Under the pieces are notes generated by a model. The model was not told the DNA's origin and searched no databases. It saw only the letters and a program-made list of their open reading frames with translations. The position numbers were made by a program, and so were the translations under genes. Source: Sphingosinicella sp. (GTDB lineage: Bacteria; Pseudomonadota; Alphaproteobacteria; Sphingomonadales; Sphingomonadaceae). Taken from it: a stretch of DNA of 64,000 nt. Positions 1 through 7,959 of the stretch are shown one piece after another. Location: positions 89,989 through 153,988 of the forward strand of contig JACDEE010000006.1 of NCBI GenBank assembly GCA_013816585.1, in the 5' to 3' direction. Numbering within the stretch: the stretch's first letter is position 1; every line of letters starts with the position of its first letter.

Positions 1-8
1 GGCAAGGC

Positions 9-578
9 TCATGCGGGGGCATCCAGCGGAAAGAAGCGGCCGCCGCTCCAAAGGCCCAGGGGATCCGCGCCTTCGGCCAGGGCCAGTTCGGCCAGTTCGT
101 AATAAACCGGACGCGCGACCAGAGCTTCGAGTCCTTTGCGTACTTCGACATAAGGATGGGGACCGTCATCGGCCGTGCCGAGCCGCAGTGGGTGATCGGG
201 GCCGGCCACCACCAGGTCGCCCGTATTCAGGCGAAAGGCCAGGGATCGTTCACGGCTTTCGCCTTCGGACTTGAGTTCGACCGCGACGAACGGCGCATCC
301 TCGACCTCGATGTCCAGCTTCTCCACCGGCGTCACCAGCACGAAGCCGCCGTCGGGTTCGCGGCGCAATATGGTGGAGAACAAACGTACCATGGCGGGCC
401 GGCCGATCGGGCTGCCTTCATGAAACCAGGTGCCGTCGCGCGCGATCCGCATCGCGCTTGGCCCGCAATGGGTCGGATTCCAGCTTTCGACCGGGGGCAA
501 TTTCTTATCGTCGGCGAGGCGCGCAATCTCGGCCAGCGACAAAGTGGAAAGGTCCGGCGGCGGCTCGGGCGAGGGCAT
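9..578 (-). CDS. DUF1285 family protein
   Basis: A 189-residue soluble protein of the DUF1285 family, of unknown biochemical role. Family-like features are the early WNPTHCG segment, the MRIARDGTWFHEGSPI stretch (about residues 43-58), and the later RPVYYELAELAL segment. There is no signal peptide or membrane helix. I start it at the ATG at 578, because the longer frame adds only an arginine-rich, unconserved leader. Its stop overlaps an ATG at position 12 on the same strand (ATGA), so another gene (starting MSLA) probably begins there and runs out of the left edge. In sphingomonads I recall a NUDIX hydrolase gene following DUF1285, but only four codons are visible here. Confidence 0.85.
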   Translation of the reverse strand: MPSPEPPPDLSTLSLAEIARLADDKKLPPVESWNPTHCGPSAMRIARDGTWFHEGSPIGRPAMVRLFSTILRREPDGGFVLVTPVEKLDIEVEDAPFVAVELKSEGESRERSLAFRLNTGDLVVAGPDHPLRLGTADDGPHPYVEVRKGLEALVARPVYYELAELALAEGADPLGLWSGGRFFPLDAPA

Positions 579-678
579 GGCGGCTGGATTAGGCGATCCG
601 CGCGGGCAGCGCAAAGGGGAAGGAGGGGGCTCGCTCCCTTACTTGTCGCGGGGGAGGGGCTCCCCTAATCATCCCTTC

Positions 679-1428
679 ATGAGCAATGAGTTTGAAGGTC
701 CGCGAACCGCGATCGTCACCGGCGGCGCCAGGCGGATCGGCGCCGCGCTCTGCCGCGCTTTGGCGGAAGATGGTTGGCATCTCGTCATCCATTGCAACGA
801 ATCACTGGCCGAAGCCGAGACGCTCGCCGCGGAGCTTGGCAATGCCGTGGTCGTGAAGGCGGAGCTGGCCTCCCCGGACGCTGCCGGGCGGATCGTCGAG
901 GTAGCCGCCGGCCTTCCTCCGTTGCGGCTGCTGATCAACAATGCGTCGCGCTTCGATCATGACAGCGCCGACGATTTCAGCGTCGAAGCCTGGGATGCGC
1001 ATGCGGCGATCAATCTTCGAGCGCCGGCCTTGCTGACGCAGGCCTTTGCCCGGAGCGGGGGAGAGGGGGGGCTGATCGTCAATATACTTGATGCCAAGCT
1101 CGCGCAGCCCAATCCCGATTTCTTCACCTATACGATATCCAAGATGGGCCTTGCGGGCCTGACCGAGCTGACCGCGCGCGCTTATGCGGCGAGGAATATC
1201 CGCGTTTGCGCGATCGCTCCTTCCGTGACGCTCGTTTCCGGGCCGCAAAGCCGCGAGAATTTCGACAAGGTGCACAAGATGAATGCGCTGGAGCGCGGTG
1301 TCCGCGTCGAGGAGATTGTCGCCGCTTTGCGCTTCATCATCGCAACACCGACCTTGACGGGCCAGACGATTGCATTGGATGGGGGCCAAAGATTCCTCGG
1401 CCTCGGCCGCGACGTTCAATTTCTGTAG
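679..1428 (+). CDS. SDR oxidoreductase, pteridine reductase (FolM)-like
   Basis: A 249-residue short-chain dehydrogenase/reductase. The Rossmann motif is TGGARRIGAALC (from about residue 14). The double arginine after the glycines is typical of pteridine reductases of the PTR1/FolM type, which use NADPH to reduce dihydropterins or dihydrofolate. The NNAS motif lies near residue 90 and the catalytic YTISK near 153, with LDGGQRF at the C-terminus. The ATG at 679 is chosen because this is where SDR homology starts; upstream sequence in frame is low complexity. The gene is 31 bp upstream of a FolB-type aldolase on the same strand, which supports a pterin substrate. Exact substrate is inferred. 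Confidence 0.85.
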   Translation: MSNEFEGPRTAIVTGGARRIGAALCRALAEDGWHLVIHCNESLAEAETLAAELGNAVVVKAELASPDAAGRIVEVAAGLPPLRLLINNASRFDHDSADDFSVEAWDAHAAINLRAPALLTQAFARSGGEGGLIVNILDAKLAQPNPDFFTYTISKMGLAGLTELTARAYAARNIRVCAIAPSVTLVSGPQSRENFDKVHKMNALERGVRVEEIVAALRFIIATPTLTGQTIALDGGQRFLGLGRDVQFL

Positions 1429-1459
1429 GCAGTTTCAGTCATTTTTTCCGGAGCGGCTC

Positions 1460-1864
1460 ATGCCCGATAATATCGTCAAGCTGGACGGGCTGGTGCCCGA
1501 ACGGCTCGCGCCCAAGACGCGCAAGATCGTGCTCGAGGATTATTGCCTGCCGGTGGACATTGGCTTTCATGAATTCGAAGTCGGAAATCCCCAGCGGCTG
1601 TACGTGACCGTCGAGGTGTGGGTGGACGAAGGCTCCTTTGCGGCAAGCGACGATGAAGCCGTGGCCTGGAATTACGATTTCCTTCGCTCGGAGATCGGCC
1701 GGATCGCCGCGTCAAAGCGGTTCAACCTTCAGGAAACTTTCGTCCGGGAGATTTATGACCTGGTGGCGGCGCGCCGGGGAGTGACGGCTTTGCGCGTTTC
1801 CAGCCGCAAGCCCGACATTTATCCAGATTGTGCCGGAGTCGGCGTGGACCTCGCCTCCTTCTAG
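1460..1864 (+). CDS. folB: Dihydroneopterin aldolase family protein (FolB-like)
   Basis: A 134-residue protein with the FolB fold signature: an early DIGFHEFE segment (the Glu binds the pterin in this family), YVTVEVWVDE as the second strand, and a C-terminal VSSRKPDIYPDCAGVGV segment carrying the conserved Lys-Pro. Family members convert 7,8-dihydroneopterin to 6-hydroxymethyl-dihydropterin in folate synthesis, or epimerise related pterins. The ATG at 1460 follows the SDR gene by 31 bp, so the two probably form an operon for pterin reduction and cleavage. Length matches the family (about 120-135 residues). Confidence 0.85.
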   Translation: MPDNIVKLDGLVPERLAPKTRKIVLEDYCLPVDIGFHEFEVGNPQRLYVTVEVWVDEGSFAASDDEAVAWNYDFLRSEIGRIAASKRFNLQETFVREIYDLVAARRGVTALRVSSRKPDIYPDCAGVGVDLASF

Positions 1865-1878
1865 CCGGTTCTGGCTAG
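1861..1878. terminator. Short hairpin between convergent genes
   Basis: CTAGCC (1861-1866) and GGCTAG (1873-1878) form a perfect 6-bp stem spanning the stop codons of folB and the convergent hypothetical gene. There is no T-run, so it is at best a weak bidirectional terminator. Confidence 0.3.
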
Positions 1879-2774
1879 CCCGGGAGCCGGCCCAGCGCCC
1901 GGTTGCGGGCGCAAGGACCAAGCCTGTCGATGACCAGCCGGTAATCGGCGCGGATCGCATTCGCCTGTGCGGTATCCGCATCAGCCAGGCTTTGCGAAGG
2001 AAGCGCACTGGGCAGGGTACAGGCCAGGCGATACCAGAGCAGGCTATCCCTGGCGGGCGGACCCGCCGCATCGTCGACGATCTCCGCCAGTGCCACCGCC
2101 CAGCGTGGCTGCTCGCCGGGGCGGCGAAGCACGCTCAGCGAAACCGGGCGTCCGTCCGCGGCCTGAAGGAATATCTGGGTCTCACTCTCGCCGGGAAGCG
2201 TGCCCGGCACATGGAAGGCCCGGCCGAGACCGCTGATTCGGGGCGGTGCATCGGCCCGCGCGGCGTCGCGCAGGATAGCGCGCACGCGCTCGGCGTCTGG
2301 CGCAGACCAGGCAATTTGCGCATCCGGCGCCGCCAGCCGCAATTCGCCCGGCCGTCCGGCGACCGGCGAGGCGAAGAGGATATGCTCGCTTTTCCTGGCA
2401 AGTTTGGGCGCGCGCGCTGCCGCATCGACCGGAAGATCGGCAAGATAAACGACCTTGGGGGATAACCCGCTGGGCCCCTTGATCAGCGAGACGATGTCGG
2501 CCTCGACGTAGAAACGCGCCTTTCCCGCGGGAACGGTGGCGGCATCCGCGCCTTTCAGCCGTGCCGATCGGGCGACTCTTACATGAACCACCACTGGTAC
2601 CGGCAGGGCGAGATCGGCCATGTCGGCATAAGTGAATGGCGACGACGGGAGGGGCGTCTGTGATTCGGCAGGCACCGAAAAAACGAGCGCCACCGCCATA
2701 AGTGCGAGTGCGGCAATTTCCGGCTTCGGATATTTCTTCGCGTTAAGCATAGCCATTAAGAACCTATTTTCCAT
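1875..2774 (-). CDS. Secreted hypothetical protein
   Basis: A 299-residue protein that I do not recognise. It has a signal-peptide-like N-terminus: a basic stretch, a hydrophobic segment around residues 20-33 (AALALMAVALVFSV) and a probable cleavage after AES. The mature part is rich in short beta-like segments (VVVHVRVARSARLKG, KARFYVEADIVSLIKG) and has two C-terminal cysteines, which suggests a periplasmic beta-rich domain. The start is uncertain: ATG codons at 2774, 2756 and 2750 are in frame, and the second has an AGG six bases upstream. It converges on folB and is divergent from the TonB operon. Confidence 0.65.
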   Translation of the reverse strand: MENRFLMAMLNAKKYPKPEIAALALMAVALVFSVPAESQTPLPSSPFTYADMADLALPVPVVVHVRVARSARLKGADAATVPAGKARFYVEADIVSLIKGPSGLSPKVVYLADLPVDAAARAPKLARKSEHILFASPVAGRPGELRLAAPDAQIAWSAPDAERVRAILRDAARADAPPRISGLGRAFHVPGTLPGESETQIFLQAADGRPVSLSVLRRPGEQPRWAVALAEIVDDAAGPPARDSLLWYRLACTLPSALPSQSLADADTAQANAIRADYRLVIDRLGPCARNRALGRLPG

Positions 2775-2856
2775 ACGCTTAGCAGCGCGAATTGCCGCTT
2801 TGAGCCATTTCGGGGCATGCCAGCTGAACCTTCACTGAAGGATTGCGTCCCCAACA

Positions 2857-2920
2857 GTGTCACGATAGAGACACCGTCCTTGTCCATGACATAATAGTAC
2901 ATTCAAACGTATACATGGAC
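2857..2920. promoter_or_regulatory. Inverted repeats upstream of the tonB operon
   Basis: The 222-bp intergenic region holds two inverted repeats: GTGTC (2857-2861) with GACAC (2870-2874), and GTCCATG (2882-2888) with CATGGAC (2914-2920) flanking an AT-rich core. The position fits the promoter/operator of the tonB operon or of the divergent hypothetical gene. No Fur-box match was recognisable. Confidence 0.3.
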
Positions 2921-2996
2921 CCGGAATAGGATTGGCCGCGTTTAGCAGGCGCGTCGATCAAAGTTGAGTTTTCGAGAGAGGGAGTGTGGCTGTTTA

Positions 2997-3653
2997 ATGT
3001 CATATGCTGATCAAAAGATGAGCTCCGGCCGCATTACGGCGATTGTCATCGTCGCCTTGCTGCACGCTCTTCTCGGCTACGCCTTTATCACGGGGCTTGC
3101 CTATAATGTCGTGAAGCAGGTCGCGAAAGATTTGAAGACGTTCGACGTCGAGGAGCCACCGCCCCCCGAGGAAGAACCTCCCCCCCCTCCGCCCGATCAG
3201 CCGGCTGCGCCTCCTCCACCGGCAGCTCCGCGCTCGGTCGTGCCGAATATGCCGAGCCCCAATCCGTTGCCGGCACCTCCGCCGGCGCCGATGCCTACTC
3301 CGCCGGCCCCGCCCGCACCGGTTGCGCCACCCGCGCCGCCGCCGCCGCCGAAAAGGGTGGAGCCTGCGAGGGCGAAGACCAATCTGGCGTCCTATGTGAC
3401 GAACGACGATTATCCGCCTTCGGCCGTCCGCGCCGAAGAACAGGGCACGACCGGCTTCCGATTGACCGTGGGGCCCAACGGCCGCGTGACCAATTGCGAA
3501 ATAACTTCGTCCAGCGGTTCATCGTCGCTCGACAGTACGACCTGCCGGCTGATGCGCAGCCGGGCTCGGTTCACTCCGGCGACCGATAGTACTGGCAGCA
3601 CTACTACAGACACCGTGTCCAGTAGGATCCGATGGGTCCTTCCGGACGAGTAA
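2997..3653 (+). CDS. tonB: Energy transducer TonB
   Basis: A 218-residue TonB family protein that couples the proton-driven ExbB/ExbD motor to outer-membrane receptors. One N-terminal transmembrane helix (ITAIVIVALLHALLGYAFI, about residues 13-31) anchors it in the inner membrane. A proline-rich periplasmic spacer follows (PPPEEEPPPPPPDQP and onward, to about residue 125). The C-terminal TonB domain starts near YVTNDDYPPSAVRAEEQG, with GTTGFRLTVGPNGRV and the final IRWVLP. The ATG at 2997 is preceded by a purine-rich GAGAGGGAG. It is the first gene of a tonB-exbB-exbD-exbD operon. Confidence 0.93.
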   Translation: MSYADQKMSSGRITAIVIVALLHALLGYAFITGLAYNVVKQVAKDLKTFDVEEPPPPEEEPPPPPPDQPAAPPPPAAPRSVVPNMPSPNPLPAPPPAPMPTPPAPPAPVAPPAPPPPPKRVEPARAKTNLASYVTNDDYPPSAVRAEEQGTTGFRLTVGPNGRVTNCEITSSSGSSSLDSTTCRLMRSRARFTPATDSTGSTTTDTVSSRIRWVLPDE

Positions 3654-3702
3654 GCCTTCCCATTCAAGTAGATTTATTCAGAATTGAGAGGAACGTTTTA
3701 AT

Positions 3703-4494
3703 ATGGCTACCCCAGCAGCTGGCGAAAATCCTTATGGCTTGTTGGCCGCGCTCGAACAGGGCGGGGCGATCGCAATCGCAACCTTCAGCATCCTCGTGAT
3801 CATGTCGGCGGCTTCCTGGTACATCATGTTCGTGAAGCTGTTCGAACAGCAGAAGATCCTGAACCAGGGGAAGCGCGCGCGCACTACTTTCTGGCAGTCG
3901 GCCAACCTTCGCGAAGGCGCCGCCAAGCTGGAAAAGAACAGTGCCTATCGCCAGATCGTCGATGACGGCATCATTGCTCAGGAACAACATAACAAGCTGA
4001 CCGATCCCATCGATCAGCACGACTGGATGCTCGGTTCGCTGGCCCGTAGCCAGGGTGCAATCGCATCCAAGCTTTCGACCGGCCTCGCCTTGCTCGCAAC
4101 CGTTGGCTCCACCGCTCCCTTCGTAGGACTGTTCGGTACCGTGATCGGCATCTATCGTGCACTGATCAAGATCGGCGCCGCCGGTCAGGCATCGATCGAC
4201 GCCGTCGCCGGCCCGGTCGGTGAAGCTTTGATCATGACCGCGCTCGGTCTCGCGGTCGCCGTTCCGGCGGTCATGGGCTATAACTGGCTGATGCGTCGCA
4301 ACAAATCGGTTCAGGAAGAACTGGCCCGTTTCACCAACGACCTTCATGGCTACATGATGTCCAATGGTGCCGTTCGTCCGACGGTTCAGGGTCGCCCTGC
4401 CGCTGCCGGTACGACGAGCAGCGTTCCGGCGGGCACGACCGCCACTGGAAGCGCAGTCAACACCACCAGCAACAACACGACCAAGAAGGTCTAA
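3703..4494 (+). CDS. exbB: MotA/TolQ/ExbB proton channel family protein
   Basis: A 263-residue inner-membrane protein of the ExbB family. Three hydrophobic segments are visible: IAIATFSILVIMSAASWYIMF (residues about 23-43), ALLATVGSTAPFVGLFGTVIG (about 130-150), and ALIMTALGLAVAVPAVMGYN (about 177-196). The last two carry the family's pore-lining Thr/Ala-rich signature. The C-terminal tail is Thr/Ser/Ala-rich and unconserved. ExbB pentamers with ExbD use the proton gradient to energise TonB. The gene lies 49 bp after tonB and 103 bp before exbD, with a strong hairpin in the latter gap. Confidence 0.94.
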   Translation: MATPAAGENPYGLLAALEQGGAIAIATFSILVIMSAASWYIMFVKLFEQQKILNQGKRARTTFWQSANLREGAAKLEKNSAYRQIVDDGIIAQEQHNKLTDPIDQHDWMLGSLARSQGAIASKLSTGLALLATVGSTAPFVGLFGTVIGIYRALIKIGAAGQASIDAVAGPVGEALIMTALGLAVAVPAVMGYNWLMRRNKSVQEELARFTNDLHGYMMSNGAVRPTVQGRPAAAGTTSSVPAGTTATGSAVNTTSNNTTKKV

Positions 4495-4501
4495 CGGTCC
4501 T

Positions 4502-4534
4502 GGGGAAGGACGGGGCCAATTCCCGGCCTTCCCC
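4502..4534 (+). other. Intercistronic hairpin between exbB and exbD
   Basis: GGGGAAGG (4502-4509) plus CGGG (4511-4514) pairs with CCCG (4522-4525) plus CCTTCCCC (4527-4534), giving 12 pairs around one mismatch and a 7-nt loop. There is no T-run. It lies just after the exbB stop and could stabilise the upstream mRNA half or allow partial termination, tuning ExbB:ExbD ratios. Confidence 0.6.
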
Positions 4535-4597
4535 GCGACAATCAGGCGCATTGGCAAGGGCATCCGCCCGGACCGAACAGGATAGGAATTTCACGCT

Positions 4598-5092
4598 ATG
4601 GCCATGAACGTAGGCCAAGAATCCGAAAGCGGCGAAGATACCCCGATGTCGGACATCAACACGACTCCGCTCGTAGACGTCATGCTGGTGCTTCTGATCA
4701 TCTTCCTCATCACCGTCCCGGTCGTCATTCAAACCATTCCGGTCGGGCTTCCGAAGGTTCGGTATGAAGCGACCACGACCAAGCCCGAAAACGTGTCGCT
4801 TACCGTACGCGGCGACGGTGCTGGTGGATGCGAAGTCTATTGGGGCCTGAAAAAGGTGAGCTCGGAAGACCTGCTCGACATGGCCGTCAAGAAACTCGAG
4901 GACGAGATCAAGCGCCAGGGCGGTGTCGAGAACATCACCGAGGAAACCATGCCGGAGGCGCATATCCGCGGCGACGTCAACACGCCCTATAAATGCATCG
5001 GCGGAGCGGTCTACACGATGCAGCGTGCGGGCTTCTCGCGCGTCGGCTTCATTTCCGAACCGCCTCCCGGCGGATCGGTGCAGCGTCTTTGA
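4598..5092 (+). CDS. exbD: ExbD/TolR biopolymer transport protein (first copy)
   Basis: A 164-residue ExbD family protein. The N-terminus MSDINTTPLVDVMLVLLIIF carries the family hallmark, with the proton-conducting Asp in PLVDVMLV inside the single transmembrane helix. The periplasmic domain runs from about residue 50; it contains two cysteines (GGCEVYW and YKCIGG) that the second copy lacks. It ends in the family-typical MQRAGFSRVGFI. It works with ExbB and TonB in the inner membrane. The second ExbD follows 28 bp downstream. Confidence 0.94.
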   Translation: MAMNVGQESESGEDTPMSDINTTPLVDVMLVLLIIFLITVPVVIQTIPVGLPKVRYEATTTKPENVSLTVRGDGAGGCEVYWGLKKVSSEDLLDMAVKKLEDEIKRQGGVENITEETMPEAHIRGDVNTPYKCIGGAVYTMQRAGFSRVGFISEPPPGGSVQRL

Positions 5093-5120
5093 GCTTAAGA
5101 TAGTTTAGGAGTATTCTGTA

Positions 5121-5546
5121 ATGTCGATGTCAGCTGGTGGCGCCGAAGGCGAACCGATGATGGACATCAATACGACGCCGCTTATCGACGTCATGCTGGT
5201 GCTCCTCATCATGTTCATCATCACCATCCCGATTCAAACTCACGCGGTGAAGATCGATTTGCCGGTTAATACCGAGAATCAGGAACCGCCGCCGATCGAT
5301 CCGGTCAAAAACTCGATCGTCATCTTGCCCAATCGAGCGATATTGTGGAACGGCACGCCGGTTAATACGGTGACGTTGCGTCAATATCTCGACATCACGA
5401 CGACCATGACCCCGGAACCGGAATTGCATTTGCAGCCCGATCCGGAGGCTCCGTACGAAGTGGTCGACGAGGTGCTGGCCGTCACCAAGCACGCCAACAT
5501 CACCAAGATGGGCTTTGTCGGCAACGAAGCTTACGGGAACTTCTAA
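5121..5546 (+). CDS. exbD: ExbD/TolR biopolymer transport protein (second copy)
   Basis: A 141-residue ExbD family protein. MMDINTTPLIDVMLVLLIMF contains the conserved Asp of the proton path. The periplasmic domain (from about residue 45) is shorter than in the first copy and ends in TKHANITKMGFVGNEAYGNF. The gene lies 28 bp after the first exbD and is followed by a strong terminator, closing the operon. Two different ExbD paralogues beside one ExbB suggest a mixed motor or receptor-specific variants; paired exbD genes are known in proteobacteria with many TonB-dependent receptors. Confidence 0.93.
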   Translation: MSMSAGGAEGEPMMDINTTPLIDVMLVLLIMFIITIPIQTHAVKIDLPVNTENQEPPPIDPVKNSIVILPNRAILWNGTPVNTVTLRQYLDITTTMTPEPELHLQPDPEAPYEVVDEVLAVTKHANITKMGFVGNEAYGNF

Positions 5547-5574
5547 GCCTCGCACGGCAAGTGTGAAAAAGTTC

Positions 5575-5602
5575 AAGGCGGCCTTTCGGGGCCGCCTTTT
5601 TC
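5575..5602 (+). terminator. Rho-independent terminator of the tonB operon
   Basis: AAGGCGGCC (5575-5583) and GGCCGCCTT (5590-5598) form a perfect 9-bp stem with a 6-nt loop, followed by a short T-run. It lies 28 bp after the second exbD. Confidence 0.9.
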
Positions 5603-5709
5603 TTGGCGCCGCGTTTCTGATGGGCCGGACCTGATTTCCGCAAGCATGTTATTCCCCGTTCGGGCCGCGTGAGTGCCGTCGGCCCCGGCCTGGAGCATGC
5701 CTTTGGCCT

Positions 5710-7959
5710 ATGGCAAGGCGGCTCACTCTGTGGCAGCGTTGTCGCGTGAAAGCCCAGCTTAGCCATCAGAATCCCCGGATCTTCGGTATCGTCATGCTGG
5801 CGGTGTGGCTCGCTGCCTTGCTGTTCGGCACCGCCGGGCATGCTCAGCCCTTGCCGCCGGGCAGGAACGCGATCGCGGCCAAGCTCATTCCTGAATCCGT
5901 CGTCGTGGTCCCGGGGAAGAAAGTAACGCTGGCGCTGATGATGCGGCCCTCGAAGGGCTGGCACGGTTATTGGAAAAATCCCGGGGACAGCGGCATAGAG
6001 ACCCGGATTGCCTGGGATCTGCCCTCCGGTCTCACCGCCGGAGCGATTCAATATCCCGTACCCGGACAGCTGATCGTCGCCGGGCTGATGAACTATGTGT
6101 ATGAAGGCGATTATGCGCAGCTGATCGACGTCAAAGTACCCGCTGGCCTGGCGTCCGGCACCAAATTACCAATAAGCGCGCGCGTCGATTATCTCGCCTG
6201 CACCGACGAGATTTGCGTGCCCGAAACGGCGAATGTCGCGGTCGACCTGGAATCAGGGTCTGCGACGGGCGGGCCGACGAATAATGCCATGTTTGACCGC
6301 TTCCGCCAGGCGCTGCCAAAGCCGCTTGGAAGCGAGGCGCGGTTCGAGCGCTCCGGAACCCGGTTTCGGCTGGCCATCCCATTCCCGGGCGGGCTGGAGC
6401 CGGGCGATCTCTATTTCTATCCCCTGACCGACGGCGCCCTTTCCTACGGAGCGGTGCAGGCTTTCTCGCGCGTTGGCGATACCCTGATCGTCGAGAGCGA
6501 CGCACCTACGAACCCGGGCAGCCTCGCCGCCGTTGAGGGCGTGTTGAAGCTGGGCGATGGGACCGGCTTGTCGCTGAGGGCGGTGCCGGGCAATGTCCCC
6601 GCCGCAGGAATTCCCTTGAAGCTCGCCAGCGAGCGGCGAGCACCCGGCGCTTCTGCCATATTGGCCGCCTTGCTGGGCGCGCTAGTCGGCGGGCTGCTGC
6701 TCAACATCATGCCCTGCGTTTTCCCGATATTGAGCCTGAAGGCGCTTAGCCTCGCCAAAGCGGGTGGCGATGAAGCCGCGGCGAAGCGGGAGGCCCTCGC
6801 CTATACGGCGGGCGCCGTGCTGATCTGCCTTGGGCTTGGGGCGGCGTTGCTGGGCCTACGGGCAGGTGGGGTCGTCGCCGGATGGGCGTTCCAGCTCCAG
6901 GACCCGCGGGTCATCCTGTCGCTGCTCCTGCTCATCACGGCGGTCGCCCTCAATCTGGCTGGCCTGTTCGAACTTCCCGCCCTCGCCGGGGGAGGCCGCC
7001 TCGCCCAACAGCGCGGAACGAGTGGCGCCTTCTGGACTGGGGCGCTCGCCGCGTTCGTGGCGACCCCTTGCACCGGCCCCTTCATGGGCGCGGCCGTCGG
7101 AGCCGCCCTCATACTTCCGACGCCCATGGCGCTCGCCATCTTCGCGGGTCTGGGCCTGGGCCTCGCCTTGCCTTTCCTGCTGCTCGGTTTCGTCCCCGCG
7201 CTGCGGCGTCGTTTGCCGAAGCCGGGCGCGTGGATGGAAGGGTTCCGGCGGGCCATGTCGGTACCCATGTTCCTCACCGCGCTCGCCCTCGCCTGGATCC
7301 TCGGCCGGCAGGCCGGCGTGGATGGGATGGCCCTCGGGCTGGCGGCTGCGACGATACTGGGCCTCGCTTTGTGGTGGGTGGGACGAAGGCAGGGGCGCCG
7401 GGGCTCATGGTTGCCGCTCGTGCCGGCCGCACTTGTCGCCATCGCGGCCGTAATTCTCGTTTCCAATGCCCCCAACGAGCCGGCAATGGCCACTTCCCAG
7501 AGCCTGCTCAAGTCCGAGCCCTTTTCCGAGGCGCGCCTCGCTGCCCTTCAACAGGAAGGACGGCCGGCCTTCGTCTATTTCACCGCCGACTGGTGCGTGA
7601 CCTGCAAGGTGAATGAAAAGGCCGCGCTGGAGCGCGAGCAGGTCGCAGAGGCCTTCGCCGCGAGAAATGTGGCGGTACTGGTCGGGGACTGGACTCGCGG
7701 CGATGCCGCGATCGGCCGCTTCCTGGAAAAGCACGGCCGCTCGGGCGTGCCCCTCTACCTTTATTATGAGCCGGGCAAGCCGGTTAAAATCCTGCCACAA
7801 ATTCTGACGCCGTCGCGGCTCGTGTCGATGGTAAGTCGTCAGGCGCTTCTTTCCGCCTCCACTCTGCCGCAGGCATATTCGCGAAGGCTGACAGGCGTGA
7901 TTCCGAGCGGCGCGATCGACGCGGTGGTATCGAGGCGCAGATCTTCGCTCGCCAGCTGA
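5710..7959 (+). CDS. dsbD: Thiol:disulfide interchange protein DsbD family
   Basis: A 749-residue inner-membrane protein that moves electrons from cytoplasmic thioredoxin to periplasmic thiol proteins. In order: a signal sequence (about 27-46), an N-terminal periplasmic domain with the CTDEICVPE cysteine pair (about 161-169), a multi-helix membrane domain with the redox motifs NIMPCVFPI (about 332-340) and ATPCTGPFMG (about 454-463), and a C-terminal thioredoxin-like domain with ADWCVTCK (about 628-635). The start is uncertain: ATG at 5794 also gives a good signal peptide. The last 40-odd residues after KILPQILTPSRLV look unconserved and read antisense through the end of the convergent NmrA gene, so a stop codon may have been lost. 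Confidence 0.9.
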   Translation: MARRLTLWQRCRVKAQLSHQNPRIFGIVMLAVWLAALLFGTAGHAQPLPPGRNAIAAKLIPESVVVVPGKKVTLALMMRPSKGWHGYWKNPGDSGIETRIAWDLPSGLTAGAIQYPVPGQLIVAGLMNYVYEGDYAQLIDVKVPAGLASGTKLPISARVDYLACTDEICVPETANVAVDLESGSATGGPTNNAMFDRFRQALPKPLGSEARFERSGTRFRLAIPFPGGLEPGDLYFYPLTDGALSYGAVQAFSRVGDTLIVESDAPTNPGSLAAVEGVLKLGDGTGLSLRAVPGNVPAAGIPLKLASERRAPGASAILAALLGALVGGLLLNIMPCVFPILSLKALSLAKAGGDEAAAKREALAYTAGAVLICLGLGAALLGLRAGGVVAGWAFQLQDPRVILSLLLLITAVALNLAGLFELPALAGGGRLAQQRGTSGAFWTGALAAFVATPCTGPFMGAAVGAALILPTPMALAIFAGLGLGLALPFLLLGFVPALRRRLPKPGAWMEGFRRAMSVPMFLTALALAWILGRQAGVDGMALGLAAATILGLALWWVGRRQGRRGSWLPLVPAALVAIAAVILVSNAPNEPAMATSQSLLKSEPFSEARLAALQQEGRPAFVYFTADWCVTCKVNEKAALEREQVAEAFAARNVAVLVGDWTRGDAAIGRFLEKHGRSGVPLYLYYEPGKPVKILPQILTPSRLVSMVSRQALLSASTLPQAYSRRLTGVIPSGAIDAVVSRRRSSLAS

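Noticed and set aside
430..678. In-frame upstream extension of the SDR gene
   Set aside because: It is antisense to the DUF1285 gene and low in conservation; the Rossmann motif starts right after the ATG at 679.
1830..2465. Long plus-strand frame opposite the secreted hypothetical
   Set aside because: Arg/Pro/Gly-rich with no domain motif; a GC-skew shadow of the minus-strand gene.
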